DNA of 64,000 bases from Blastococcus sp. TF02A-30 (GCF_003319185.1 NZ_QOHJ01000005.1:310001-374000); one strand, 5' to 3'; positions 42,807 to 54,219 are shown, counted from the first letter of the stretch. Translations and numbers: made by a program. Notes: generated by a model from the sequence alone, not told the origin.

Positions 42807-44539
42807 CGGGTGCTCCAGCTGCGCCGCAGGTGCACCGGCCGCAGGGGCAGCGGCGAGCTGGTCAGCTCTCCCCCGGCGGTCAGCGGCACGGTGAGGCGGA
42901 ACTGCGCGCCGGCGCCGGGCTGGCCCCACACCTGCAGCCAGCCGCCGTGCAGCCGCGCGTCCTCCAGGCTGATCGACAGCCCCAGGCCGCTGCCGCCCAC
43001 GGTCCGCACGCGGGACGGGTCGGCGCGCCAGAACCGGTCGAAGACGTGCTGCGCGTCGGCCGAGCTCAGCCCGACGCCGTGGTCGCGGACGGTCACCGCG
43101 GCGGCGGTGCGGTTGGCCGCGAGGGTGATCTCGACCGGGCGGCCGGCGCCGTGCTCGATGGCGTTGCCGACGAGGTTGCGCAGCACCCGCTCGACCCTGC
43201 GGGCGTCGACCTCGGCGATGACCTGCTCGTCGGGGCGGTTGACCACCAGCTCGCACTCGTGCCGGCGGGCCAGCGCGCTCATCCCGTCGACCACCCGGTC
43301 GACCAGGGACCGCAGGTCGGTGGCCTCGGACTCCAGCACGGCGGCCCCGGCGTCGTAGCGGCTGATCTCCAGCAGGTCGGTGAGCAGCGCCTCGAAGCGG
43401 TCCAGCTCGGCGCGCAGCAGCTCGGCGGACCGGGCCACGTGCGGCGGGAAGTCACCGCGCGCCTCGTGCAGCACGTCGGCGGCCATCTGCACCGTGGTCA
43501 GCGGGGTGCGCAGCTCGTGGGAGACGTCGGAGGTGAACCGCTGCTGGAGCTGGGAGAGCCCCTCGAGCTGGGTGATCTGGCGCTGCAGGCTGTCGGCCAT
43601 GGCGTTGAAGCTGGTGGCCAGGCGGGCGAGGTCGTCCTCGCCCTTGACGGTCATGCGCTCCTCCAGCTGCCCCTCGGCCAGCCGCTGCGCGGTGCCGGCC
43701 GCGCGGCGGACCGGGTCGACGACGAGCCGGGTGACCAGCACGCCGATGCCCACCACGAACAGCGTCAGGGCGATGCCGCTGATGACCACCGTGCTGCGGA
43801 TCAGCGAGAGGCTCTCCGCCTCCTGGGTCAGCGGGAAGACGTAGTAGAGCTCGATCTGCTCGGTGCCCGGCGTCTCGGTGGGCACCGGCGCGCCGACCAG
43901 CAGCGAGGACTGGCGGTCGTCGCGGGTCCCGACGGGCACCTGCTCGTACTTGTACGACTGGCTGCCGGCGTCGACGTCGGCCCGCAGGTCGTCCGGGAGC
44001 GCGTCGACGATGAAGGTCCGGCTGCGGCTGACGGCGGGGATCTCCTGCCCGCCCTCGCCGGTCCGGTAGACCATGACCACGTCGAAGTCGCCGGCCGCGC
44101 CGCCGCGCTGGAGCAGCTGGGTGACCGTGCGGGTCAGCGTGCTGCGGACGCTGGAGGCGTCGCCGGTCGCGATGCCGGCCACCTGGCTCTGCGCGTAGGA
44201 GACACCGGCCTGGGCCTGGTCGATCGCGGCCTGCCGCTTCACCGACAGCAGCTGGTCACGGATCTGGCTGAAGAGCACCAGGCTCACGATGACCACCACC
44301 GTGCCGGCCACGACCATCGTGATCGCGCCGATCCGCACCTGCAGCGAGGAGCGCCAGGCCTGCAGCGCGCGGGCGACCACGCCCCGGCTGCCGCGGCGCA
44401 GCCGCCGCCGGGCCAGCCGGGCGCGCCGGCGCAGCCCGCGGCGCGCACGGACCAGCTCGAGGCGCAGCGGGCGCCGTCGGCCGCCGCCCGGGGACGGGCC
44501 GGTGCCCGTGCCCGCCGGTGGGGTGCGGGTGGCGGTCAC
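42803..44539 (-). CDS. mtrB: Sensor histidine kinase MtrB
   Basis: A 578-residue kinase. A basic cytoplasmic N-terminus leads to membrane helix 1 (about 72-92, ITMVVAGTVVVIVSLVLF), an extracellular sensor region of about 170 residues, helix 2 (LTLFVVGIGVLVTRLVVDPV), HAMP, a HisKA domain with phospho-histidine in SDVSHELRTPL, and HATPase boxes NAIEHG, DHGVGL and GGSGLGLSI. It phosphorylates MtrA. GTG 44539 with GGAG upstream is chosen over an earlier GC-poor extension. The mtrA stop lies 46 bases before. Confidence 0.96.
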   Translation of the reverse strand: MTATRTPPAGTGTGPSPGGGRRRPLRLELVRARRGLRRRARLARRRLRRGSRGVVARALQAWRSSLQVRIGAITMVVAGTVVVIVSLVLFSQIRDQLLSVKRQAAIDQAQAGVSYAQSQVAGIATGDASSVRSTLTRTVTQLLQRGGAAGDFDVVMVYRTGEGGQEIPAVSRSRTFIVDALPDDLRADVDAGSQSYKYEQVPVGTRDDRQSSLLVGAPVPTETPGTEQIELYYVFPLTQEAESLSLIRSTVVISGIALTLFVVGIGVLVTRLVVDPVRRAAGTAQRLAEGQLEERMTVKGEDDLARLATSFNAMADSLQRQITQLEGLSQLQQRFTSDVSHELRTPLTTVQMAADVLHEARGDFPPHVARSAELLRAELDRFEALLTDLLEISRYDAGAAVLESEATDLRSLVDRVVDGMSALARRHECELVVNRPDEQVIAEVDARRVERVLRNLVGNAIEHGAGRPVEITLAANRTAAAVTVRDHGVGLSSADAQHVFDRFWRADPSRVRTVGGSGLGLSISLEDARLHGGWLQVWGQPGAGAQFRLTVPLTAGGELTSSPLPLRPVHLRRSWSTR

Positions 44540-44585
44540 GACTCCATTGTCGGTGATCCGGCGCCGGAACCGGCGCCGCCGCCGA

Positions 44586-45302
<717 letters not shown>

Positions 45303-45333
45303 TCTGCGCTGGTCGCGGCCCAGAACGCCCGCA

Positions 45334-45410
45334 CCCCACCCGCCCGGGTGGGGCGGGTGGGGCCGGAACGGCCGACGTGACGGGCTGGAACGGCCCCCTC
45401 GCAGGGGCCG
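45334..45410 (-). terminator. Pair of hairpins between sahH and mtrA
   Basis: CCCCACCCGCCC (45334-45345) pairs with GGGCGGGTGGGG (45351-45362) as a 12-bp stem with a 5-base loop. CGGCCCC (45391-45397) pairs with GGGGCCG (45404-45410). Both lie beyond the sahH stop on the minus strand. They could end sahH transcription while leaving room for an mtrA promoter. Confidence 0.6.
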
Positions 45411-45452
45411 ACGCCGAGCGGAGCGAGGCGTGGGGGGCGAGGGGGTCCTTCC

Positions 45453-46945
<1,493 letters not shown>

Positions 46946-46949
<4 letters not shown>

Positions 46950-47038
46950 GAGGGCTCCAGGTTCCGCCCGGCACGGGGCCGGACGATGCGGTCGGATGCG
47001 GGTTCGCTGCGATCCCCGACGACGGGGAGAGCGAGCAT
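46946..47038 (-). CDS. Possible 30-codon upstream frame coupled to sahH
   Basis: ATG 47038 opens a frame of 30 codons (starting [17 protein letters not shown]) that ends at TGA 46946-46948, overlapping sahH's ATG by four bases (ATGA). G/C third-position use is about 79%, not far above background, and no ribosome-binding site precedes it. It may be a regulatory leader peptide or only chance. Confidence 0.3.
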
Positions 47039-47105
47039 GCCGAGGCTTCGGCGGGGCTCGTGCCGTGGACCAGAATAGGACCCGGGCGCAAGTGACGGGC
47101 GCCGC

Positions 47106-47900
47106 TCAGCCGGTGGGTGCGTCCGGTCCCGGGGAGATGATCCGCACCACCACCTGCTCGTCGTTGCCCGTGTAGGCCTCGTAGGCGACCTCCGCGCCGG
47201 TGCGCTCCTGCCATTCACGCCACGCGCGGAACTCGTGCTGCTGCCAGCCGGGGTAGTTGAAGAACTCGTCGAAGACCAGCACCGAACCGGCGCCGAGTCG
47301 CGGCCCGAGGAGGTCGAGGACCGTGACCGCTGACGAGTAGAGGTCGCCGTCCACGTGGACGAGGTCGACCGGTCCGACGTGCTCGGCCAGGAAGCCGGGG
47401 AGCGTGTCGGCGAACAAGCCGACGACGAGCTCGGCGCCCTCCACCCGGGGCAGGCGATCGACCGCGAAGGCGCCCTCCCGGACGTGCGGGCGGTAGTCCT
47501 CCGGCAGTCCTCGGAACGAGTCGAAGCCGTAGACCCGGCCACCCGGACGGGCGCGGGCGATCTCGGCGAGGGAACGCCCGGTGAAGACGCCGAACTCCAG
47601 CGCCATGCCACCTCGCGGGGCGATCTCCAGCGCGTACCGCAGCGTGCTGGTCGGATCGTGGAAGACGCGCACCGTCGGCATGCGCTCGGCGGCCCACCGG
47701 GCACTGCTGAGGGCGGCGTCCCGCTCCCCCACGGCCAGCAGGTCGCGCCGTGCGCGGAACTCCGCGTCGCGGACCTCCTGGACGGCGCGCTCGATCTCCG
47801 CCCGCACCACCCGCGCAACACGGGCCTCCACCGGGGCCAGCAGGTGCCGGGCGGTCCACCGCCGGACCGCTGCCACGACGGCGTTGCTCCGCTGGGTCAT
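47106..47900 (-). CDS. TylF/macrocin-type SAM-dependent O-methyltransferase
   Basis: A 264-residue methyltransferase of the TylF family. An N-terminal helical lead (about 60 residues) precedes the Rossmann domain: GGMALEFGVFTGRSLAEIA (SAM loop), VYGFDSFRGLPEDYRP, VDLVHVDGDLYSS (metal-binding acids) and VLVFDEFFNYPGWQQHEF. TylF proteins methylate sugar hydroxyls; here a glycan or glycolipid substrate is likely from the neighbouring GlfT2-like and GT-C genes. ATG 47900 has GGAGGGA about 8 bases upstream. The gap to sahH includes its 5' region and the putative upstream frame. Confidence 0.87.
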   Translation of the reverse strand: MTQRSNAVVAAVRRWTARHLLAPVEARVARVVRAEIERAVQEVRDAEFRARRDLLAVGERDAALSSARWAAERMPTVRVFHDPTSTLRYALEIAPRGGMALEFGVFTGRSLAEIARARPGGRVYGFDSFRGLPEDYRPHVREGAFAVDRLPRVEGAELVVGLFADTLPGFLAEHVGPVDLVHVDGDLYSSAVTVLDLLGPRLGAGSVLVFDEFFNYPGWQQHEFRAWREWQERTGAEVAYEAYTGNDEQVVVRIISPGPDAPTG

Positions 47901-47958
47901 CCCGCGCTCCCTCCTGGAGACCGCCGGCGGGAAGTCCCCGGCCCGGCCGGCCTGCCGC

Positions 47959-49827
47959 TCACATGGCGCCGAACAGCTCGCCCCACGTCTCCCTGCTGGT
48001 CAGCTCGGGGAGTCGGCGGCGCCACTCGTCCCGCGCCCGGTCGCCGTCCCGGTTGAACCGCCACAGCACCCCAGCGGCGCGGCGCGCCAGCTCCGCGGCC
48101 TGGGCGCGGTCCCGGCGCCGCACGCGCACACCGGACTGCGACGGGTCCGTGACGACGGCCGTGTCGAACAGGGACACGTGCCACCAGTGAGCGTCCGCGC
48201 TGGCGATGGCCGCGGTGCCGCGCGACTTGCGCAGCACGTGCCAGAGGAGTCGCTTGGCCAGGACCGACCGCATCATCGAGGGGGACCCGCCGGGCGCGGT
48301 CCTCGTCATCTCCGTCGCCGGCACACCTGGCACGTCGTTCGCCGGGTGGTTGGCCGTCTCGGGGAACTGCGACCAGAGCCGGCGCACCGAGGCGACGGTC
48401 TCCCGGCCACCGTCACGCAGCACGTCCGGGCCGGCGAGGAAGTCCTCGACGGCGCGGAGCACGAGGGCGGCCAGCCCGTAGCGCATCGAGAGCAGGTAGT
48501 CGACGAGCTGCTTGACCAGGTGCTCGGTGATCCGACGGCGGTCGAACTCGCTGTGCAGCGCACTGGTGATCAACGAGTTGCGGAAGCTGAAGTAGCGGGA
48601 CCAGTCGTCCCAGTTCTTCCAGGAGAAGTCGGCGTGCCAGACGCCGGCGCCCGGCAGGGTCACGGTCGGGAAGCCGGCCGCCCGCGCCCGCAGGCCGAAT
48701 TCGATGTCATCCCACTGGAAGAAGACGGGGAGCGGGTAGCCCACCGCCTCGACCACCTCCGAGGGGATCAGGCAGGTCCACCAGGCGTTGTACGCGGCAT
48801 CGACCCGGAGCTCCTGCTGCTCCTCCGTGACGTCGGCGCCCACGAGCGCGTCGGGCACCGGCAACCCGGCGCGCAGGATCGCCAGGTCGGCGGTCTCCGC
48901 GCCGACGTGCAACCGGTCGGGGTGGTAGAGGTTGAGCATCTGCCCGCCCACCAGGACGGGCTGGTCGGCGCGGTCGGCCAGTGCCCGCAGCCGCACGACG
49001 GTGTCGGGCTCCGCGCGGATGTCGTCGTCCATCAGGAGCAGGTTGACCCGGTCGACGGTCTCGTTCCGGACCGCCTCGAAGATGCCGCGGGTGAAGCCCC
49101 CGGCACCGCCGAGATTGGGCTGGCGGACGTAGCGCAGCGCCGGCCCCAGCGCGCCGGCCACCTCGGCGAACCCGGCACGCGAGTCGACCGTGTCGGTGCC
49201 CTGGTCGACGACGTACACCGCGCTCAGCTCCTGCACGACCTCGGGGTCGGAGAGCAGCGCGCGCAAGGTGGCCAGGCAGTCGTCGGCCCGGTTGAAGGTG
49301 CAGATGACCACGGCCGTGGCGCGCCGGGCGCGGATGGCGGTCACGGACCAGCGGACGCGCTCGACCGTCATGCCGCTGGTGGTCGTCTGCAGCTCGACCC
49401 AGAGCGCCCCGCCGTCGACGAACATGTCGAGGGGGACGGTCAGGTGCACCTCCTCGCCGTGCGCGTCCTCGACGCGGGCGGCGGCCGCCGTGCGGGGGTC
49501 ACCGTCGGCGTCGGAAGCCACCACCCGCACCAGGCCCGTGCCGCTGACGACGGCCGTGACGTCGACCGACGGGGCCGACGTCCAGCGCTGCCAGTAGGAA
49601 GCGGGGAAGCGGCCGAAGTAGGTGTTCGTCGACACCCGCGCGTGGCCGTCGAGGACCACCCGGTCCCGCTCCCGGACCATGACGCCCCTGATCGCCACGG
49701 CGTACAGCTCGTCCGGCGCCTCGAGCGAGGGTCCGGCGAAGTGGGTGCGCTGGGCGACGATCCGATCGGCGGTCCGGCCCGCCTCCGGAAGGCGCAATCT
49801 CGTCCGGGTCTCGGCGTGCAGGACCAT
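47959..49827 (-). CDS. GlfT2-like galactofuranosyltransferase
   Basis: A 622-residue GT2 enzyme close in size and layout to mycobacterial GlfT2 (637). An N-terminal beta-sandwich (about 1-160) is followed by a GT-A domain with VVICTFNR, DDD (267-269, in LLLMDDDI), QWDDIEFGLRA (the second acidic pair) and VWHADFSWKNW (metal/base histidine). A helical C-terminal region follows. GlfT2 extends galactofuran chains from UDP-galactofuranose. In an organism without the full mycolate wall this would build another surface galactofuranan; that is inference. AGGGG precedes ATG 49827. Confidence 0.85.
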   Translation of the reverse strand: MVLHAETRTRLRLPEAGRTADRIVAQRTHFAGPSLEAPDELYAVAIRGVMVRERDRVVLDGHARVSTNTYFGRFPASYWQRWTSAPSVDVTAVVSGTGLVRVVASDADGDPRTAAAARVEDAHGEEVHLTVPLDMFVDGGALWVELQTTTSGMTVERVRWSVTAIRARRATAVVICTFNRADDCLATLRALLSDPEVVQELSAVYVVDQGTDTVDSRAGFAEVAGALGPALRYVRQPNLGGAGGFTRGIFEAVRNETVDRVNLLLMDDDIRAEPDTVVRLRALADRADQPVLVGGQMLNLYHPDRLHVGAETADLAILRAGLPVPDALVGADVTEEQQELRVDAAYNAWWTCLIPSEVVEAVGYPLPVFFQWDDIEFGLRARAAGFPTVTLPGAGVWHADFSWKNWDDWSRYFSFRNSLITSALHSEFDRRRITEHLVKQLVDYLLSMRYGLAALVLRAVEDFLAGPDVLRDGGRETVASVRRLWSQFPETANHPANDVPGVPATEMTRTAPGGSPSMMRSVLAKRLLWHVLRKSRGTAAIASADAHWWHVSLFDTAVVTDPSQSGVRVRRRDRAQAAELARRAAGVLWRFNRDGDRARDEWRRRLPELTSRETWGELFGAM

Positions 49828-49983
49828 TCTCGGAACCCCTGTCAGGCGGCAGGCGTGCTCACGTCATCACGCAGGTGCGCCTGACCGTAACCGGACGCAG
49901 CCGTTCCGGCCGACCGGTGCGTCGTGGCTCGTGCCCAGCCCCCGTGGTCGGAGACGCAGCGCGAGCAGGGTGTCGCCGGACCG

Positions 49984-52296
49984 TCACCTCGTGGAGACCT
50001 CAGCGGGCTCGGCCCGCCCCCGTGGGACCGCGCGTGCCCGCCGCGACGCCACGACCTGCGCCCCGGCGAGCCCGGCTACCACGGCCACCGCCAGGGAACC
50101 GAGAGGGACGACGGCCGGCGACCGGTAGGACAGCACCAGGTCGCCGGCCGCACCGGCGGGCAGGTCCACGGCGACCAGCGTGCCCTCGTACCGCACGACG
50201 TCGACCGGGCGCCCCGCGAAGGTGGCGGTGTACCCGGGGAACCACAGGCGGGCGAAGACCACCCGGCCGCCGTCACCGCCCGAGACGCGCACGCACTCGC
50301 GGGAGTGCTGCCGGCGGCAGCTCTCCCGGTCCTCGATCTCCACCCCGGGGGCCGCGTAGGAGACCAGGCCGGGCAGCCGGTAGGGAGCCCGGCGGTAGGT
50401 CGAGGTGTGCTCCCCGATCGACGTGCGCCGCCAGGAGCCGTCGAGCTCCTCGGCCAGCTGGACGTCCCGCGGGCCGTGCTGCGCCACGACCTGGTCGACG
50501 CGCAGCAGTTCCAGCCACGTCAGCCCGGTGCCCCCGTCGACGGACGTGAAGAGCTCAGCGCCCGAGTCGCCGAAGTTCCCGTGGTCGTCGAGCGGGACGT
50601 GCTCGCGGAGGAACCGGTGCGCGAGCGGGCTGTACCCGTTGATCTGCCGGTCGCCGGTCAGCAGCCCGGTGGAGGAGGGCCGGTACTCCTCGTAGTACTG
50701 CTCGGCCTGGGGCGCCGGCGACGGCAGCTCGCCGGGCGCCTCCAGCGGCGCGTAGCTCCCGTACCAGAGCGTGTAGTCCTCGCGCGACAACGTCTCGAGG
50801 GCTCCGGGTTCCTGCGGGAAACCCCAGTCGAAACCGCGGGCCATGGGGTGCAGCCAGCCCAGCACCCCGAGGACCAGGACGGTGCCGACGGCCACCACGG
50901 CGCCCGAGGCGCGCCCGGGCGCGTCCGGCACCACCAGGCGCCACCGCCTGCCGGGCGGGCGCGCCGGACGCGGCCCGACCAGCGCGAGGCAGAGCACCGC
51001 GGTGAGGGCGCCCAGGCCGACGACGCGGGCCGGGCCGTCGGGATCCGCCTGCAGGGAGTTCAGCACCAGCAGCACGAGGCTCGCGGCGAGCGCTGCCAGC
51101 CGGCGCCCGGACGGGGCGAAGCGGCCGTGGGCCACGAGCAGCGCCACGGCGAGCAGGAGGAAGAAGCCCCAGTACTGCAGGAAGCGCGTCGGGAACCGGA
51201 AGACCAGGGCTCGCTCCGGGCCCAGTGCGCCCAGCGCGGTCACCACGGACAGGGCGACCGTCGCCCCGGCCAGGGCACGGACGCGCGGTCCGACCGGCGC
51301 CGGACGCCAGAGCAGCAGCACGGGCAGGACGAACCAGGCCACGTAGAAGTGCGGGAGCTCCTGCAGCCGGTAGCCGTCGAAGCTGGTGAACCAGCCGTAG
51401 TACGACGGGTCGGCGGCGTGCAGCAGGCCCTCGAGCGGCGCGACGTTCGCGTTGGCCTCGTTGCTGATGGAGGAGCTGCGCGAGGCGAACCGGAAGGACA
51501 CCAGCAGGGGGTACAGGCCGACCAGCGGGGTCAGCACTCCGCCGCCGTACCAGGCCGCGATCCAACCGGTCGCGCCGCGCGCGCAGCCGGTGACCAGACG
51601 GGCGACCACGACCGCCGCGACGAACAGCCCCAGGACCGGGATGGCCAGCGGCCAGCCGCTCTGGTGGCAGAGGAAGGCCGCCACCAGCAGGACCCAGCCG
51701 TAGCGCTGCTGCTCGGTACGGTGCAGCGCGACGACGGCGGCCACGGCGAGGACGAACCAGGAGAACGAGACGACCGCCTGGTACCAGCCGGCTCCCCAGA
51801 AGACCGTGTACGGGCCGAACCCGACCGACGCCGCGAAGGCGACCGACCAGGCCGTGCTCAGCCCGACGAGGCGGCCCAGCCACGCGGCCGCGGCCGCCAG
51901 CACCGTCAGGTGGGCGAGCAGCTGCAGGAACGAGGCGAACGCCGCGTCGTCGAGGTGGCCCATCAGCACGCCGAAGGCGAGGTTCACCGGGTTGAAGACG
52001 CCGTTCTGGTACTCCACGGCGTAGCCACCGCTGTTGACCACGTTCGTGCTGAGCCAGGGCCACTTTCCCGCCGCCAGGATGCGGCCCATGTCGACCAGCT
52101 TCGCGACGCCGTCGGCCTGCCGGTCGTCCAGGTAGGCGAACCGGTGGTTGCGGAGGAACTGCACGGTGAACAGGCCGGCCACGACGCCGGCCGACAGCAG
52201 CACCGCGGGCCAGGAGCGCGGCGGCCGGCGGTCGTGGTCCGTGGCCGGGCCGGCCGCCCGCACCGCTCTCCCTCCCGCGACGGGCGAAGTGGCCAT
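49984..52296 (-). CDS. Large polytopic membrane protein (GT-C/YfhO-like)
   Basis: A 770-residue protein with about a dozen membrane helices and a C-terminal soluble, beta-rich region (about 560-740). Near the N-terminus, FAYLDDRQADG gives the acidic first-loop motif typical of GT-C transferases that use polyprenyl-phosphate sugars. The C-terminal part (LWFPGYTATFAGRPVDVVRYEG, AGDLVLSYRS) resembles YfhO-family proteins. It probably transfers a sugar outside the membrane; donor and acceptor are unknown. ATG 52296 has AGAGGAC upstream. It is divergent from the polyprenyl glycosyltransferase gene. Confidence 0.85.
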   Translation of the reverse strand: MATSPVAGGRAVRAAGPATDHDRRPPRSWPAVLLSAGVVAGLFTVQFLRNHRFAYLDDRQADGVAKLVDMGRILAAGKWPWLSTNVVNSGGYAVEYQNGVFNPVNLAFGVLMGHLDDAAFASFLQLLAHLTVLAAAAAWLGRLVGLSTAWSVAFAASVGFGPYTVFWGAGWYQAVVSFSWFVLAVAAVVALHRTEQQRYGWVLLVAAFLCHQSGWPLAIPVLGLFVAAVVVARLVTGCARGATGWIAAWYGGGVLTPLVGLYPLLVSFRFASRSSSISNEANANVAPLEGLLHAADPSYYGWFTSFDGYRLQELPHFYVAWFVLPVLLLWRPAPVGPRVRALAGATVALSVVTALGALGPERALVFRFPTRFLQYWGFFLLLAVALLVAHGRFAPSGRRLAALAASLVLLVLNSLQADPDGPARVVGLGALTAVLCLALVGPRPARPPGRRWRLVVPDAPGRASGAVVAVGTVLVLGVLGWLHPMARGFDWGFPQEPGALETLSREDYTLWYGSYAPLEAPGELPSPAPQAEQYYEEYRPSSTGLLTGDRQINGYSPLAHRFLREHVPLDDHGNFGDSGAELFTSVDGGTGLTWLELLRVDQVVAQHGPRDVQLAEELDGSWRRTSIGEHTSTYRRAPYRLPGLVSYAAPGVEIEDRESCRRQHSRECVRVSGGDGGRVVFARLWFPGYTATFAGRPVDVVRYEGTLVAVDLPAGAAGDLVLSYRSPAVVPLGSLAVAVVAGLAGAQVVASRRARAVPRGRAEPAEVSTR

Positions 52297-52533
52297 GCGT
52301 CCTCTGCAGTCGGTCGGGCCGCACCGTCCGGTCGTGACGGGGTAGCCGCGGCGGCCGAGGGGACGCCGAGGTTACCGCCCGGCGGCGACCACCGCGGTCC
52401 GGTAAGGCGGTCGTGGGACGACCGATCGCTGTTAGGGTGCCCGGCATGGCGCCGGGTCGCCGCGTTGCCGCGGTCGTGCGGTCGTGCGGTCGGCCGGTGG
52501 CCGTGGCGGCCACCCCTGCGAGTCGGGCCGGTC
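52297..52533. promoter_or_regulatory. Divergent promoter region between GT-C and DPM1-like genes
   Basis: This 237-base gap shows a plus-strand TAGGGT (52433-52438) 7 bases before an ATG (52446) that opens a frame different from that of the glycosyltransferase. The transcript start is therefore probably near 52446, with about 88 bases of leader before GTG 52534. The repeated GCGGTCGT units near 52470-52490 are low-complexity. Nothing else is recognisable. Confidence 0.35.
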
Positions 52534-53529
52534 GTGACGGCGGAGCCGGGCCCGCGCCCCCACCTCTCGGTCGTCGTCCCCTGCTACGACGAGGCGGAGG
52601 TCCTGCCGCTCCTCGAAGGCCGCCTGCGCGCCGTCCTCGACGGCCTGGGCGTCAGTTACCAGGTGGTCATGGTCGGCGACGGCTCCCGCGACGGGACCGG
52701 AGAGCTGCTGCGCAAGACCTCCGTGGGCTGGCCGCAGCTGGAGCCGGTGGTCCTCGCCCGCAACGTCGGCCACCAGCTGGCCCTCACCGCCGGGCTCGAC
52801 CACGCCGAGGGCGACTACGTCGTCACCATGGACGCCGACCTCCAGGACCCGCCGGAGCTGATCCCGGTGATGCTCGAACGGGCCGTCGCCGAGGGCGTCG
52901 ACGTGGTCTACGCGCGCCGCTCGGACCGCCGCACGGACTCCCGCTTCAAGCGCTGGACGGCCGCGGCCTACTACGACCTGGTGCGCCGGGGCGCGGGGGT
53001 CGACCTGCCCGACCACGTCGGCGACTACCGGCTGCTCTCCCGGCGCGTGGTGCTGGCGCTGCGGATGCTGCCGGAACGGCACCGCGTCTACCGCCTGCTC
53101 ATCCCGTGGCTGGGCTTCCCCAGCGCCGTCGTGGAGCACCGCCGAGAGCCCCGGGCCGCCGGCCGGACGAAGTACCCGGTGCGCAAGATGGTGAGCCTGG
53201 CCTGGAACGGGTTGTCGTCGTTCACGACGTCGCCCCTGCACCTGGCGACCACGGTGGGGGCCTCGGCGTCGGTCCTGGCGCTGCTCGGCGCCGTCGGCGT
53301 CATCGTCGCGTTCCTCCTGGGGCGCACCGTGCCGGGGTGGGCGTCGGTGTCCGTGGCGGTCCTGTTCCTGGCCGCCGTGCAGCTCCTGTGCCTGGGCGTC
53401 CTCGGCGCCTACGTGGGGCGGATCTACGAAGAGGTGCAGCAGCGCCCGATGTACCGCGTGGACCAGGAGACCGGGCGACGCCCCCGAGTCGAGGACGACC
53501 GCGAGGAGCCCCCCGCTGGACGCCGCTGA
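52534..53529 (+). CDS. DPM1/GtrB-like polyprenyl-phosphate glycosyltransferase
   Basis: A 331-residue GT2 enzyme with two C-terminal membrane helices. The GT-A domain has LSVVVPCYDEAEVLPLL, VVMVGDGSRDGT, VTMDADLQDPPELIP (DxD) and RRSDRRTDSRFKRW. Helices lie at about 250-275 and 285-310. Members transfer a sugar from a nucleotide to polyprenyl phosphate on the cytoplasmic face (DPM1, GtrB, ArnC types). GTG 52534 is the best start, although no strong ribosome-binding site precedes it. Its stop overlaps the next gene's CTG start region by 14 bases. It likely supplies the GT-C enzyme. Confidence 0.88.
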   Translation: MTAEPGPRPHLSVVVPCYDEAEVLPLLEGRLRAVLDGLGVSYQVVMVGDGSRDGTGELLRKTSVGWPQLEPVVLARNVGHQLALTAGLDHAEGDYVVTMDADLQDPPELIPVMLERAVAEGVDVVYARRSDRRTDSRFKRWTAAAYYDLVRRGAGVDLPDHVGDYRLLSRRVVLALRMLPERHRVYRLLIPWLGFPSAVVEHRREPRAAGRTKYPVRKMVSLAWNGLSSFTTSPLHLATTVGASASVLALLGAVGVIVAFLLGRTVPGWASVSVAVLFLAAVQLLCLGVLGAYVGRIYEEVQQRPMYRVDQETGRRPRVEDDREEPPAGRR

Positions 53530-54217
53530 GATCGCCAAGCTCGCCCGCCTCGAGCACCACCACTGGTGGTACGCCGAGCGGCGCAGCGTCCTGCGCCGCA
53601 TCCTGCGCGACCGCCGGACCGGTGGGTGGGCCGCGGACATCGGGGCGGCTGCAGGCGGCAACACCAGGGTGCTGCAGTCGCTGGGCTGGCGTCCGCTCGC
53701 CTTCGAGTACTCAGCGACCGGTGCCGAGCTGGCCCGGTCCCGCGGGCTCCAGGTCGCCCGTGCCGACGCCCACGCGCTCCCCCTGCGCGACGGCGCCATG
53801 GGCGTGGTGATCGCCCTGGACGTCCTCGAGCACCTGGAGGACGACGCGCAGGCCGCGCGGGAGCTGCGCCGGGTGCTGCGGCCCGACGGCGTCCTCGTCG
53901 TCGCCGTCCCCGCCGATCCGACGCTGTGGTCGGCGCACGACGACGCCGTCGGGCACCTCCGGCGGTACACGGCCGACACCCTGGGCACGCTGCTCACCGA
54001 GGCCGGCTTCGAGATCCAGCAGCTGCGCTCGTGGAACGTGCTGCTCCGGCCGCTGGCCGCACTGCGCCGACGGGCGAGCACCGGCAGCGACCTCGACGAC
54101 GTGGCCGGTCCGGTCAACCTCGGTCTGCGCGCGGTGGTGGCCCTCGAGCGGTTCCTGCCGCTGGGCCGTCGCCGCGGGGTCAGCCTGTTCGCCGTCGCCG
54201 TGCCGTCCGCGGACTGA
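53516..54217 (+). CDS. Class I SAM-dependent methyltransferase (CTG start)
   Basis: A 233-residue methyltransferase. The N-terminal LARLEHHHWWYAERRSVLRRI is the typical opening of this family, followed by SAM loop ADIGAAAGGNTRVLQSLG, ALPLRDGAMGVVIALDVLEHLEDD and LRPDGVLVVAVPADPTLWSAHDD. No ATG, GTG or TTG precedes GTG 53669, which would delete the SAM loop. CTG 53516, 7 bases after GAGGAG (53503-53508), restores the whole fold, so I take it as the start. It overlaps the upstream glycosyltransferase gene by 14 bases, indicating coupled translation. Likely substrate: the polyprenyl-linked sugar or its carrier. Confidence 0.88.
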   Translation: MDAAEIAKLARLEHHHWWYAERRSVLRRILRDRRTGGWAADIGAAAGGNTRVLQSLGWRPLAFEYSATGAELARSRGLQVARADAHALPLRDGAMGVVIALDVLEHLEDDAQAARELRRVLRPDGVLVVAVPADPTLWSAHDDAVGHLRRYTADTLGTLLTEAGFEIQQLRSWNVLLRPLAALRRRASTGSDLDDVAGPVNLGLRAVVALERFLPLGRRRGVSLFAVAVPSAD

Positions 54218-54219
54218 CG

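Noticed and set aside
46950-47105. SAH riboswitch upstream of sahH
   Set aside because: I did not find the conserved core sequence as I remember it. A covariance search is needed to be sure.
52460-52495. GCGGTCGT repeats as a CRISPR or regulatory repeat
   Set aside because: Short imperfect units with no spacers, consistent with low-complexity GC-rich DNA.
49924-52533. Plus-strand frame running through the GT-C gene into the DPM1-like gene as one 1,201-codon protein
   Set aside because: The first 870 codons are the antisense of a clear membrane-protein gene. Only the part from 52534 has a recognisable GT2 fold.
52446-52533. ATG 52446 with a good -10 as the true start of the DPM1-like gene
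   Set aside because: It is in a different frame and would require a frameshift. The conserved domain starts cleanly after GTG 52534.
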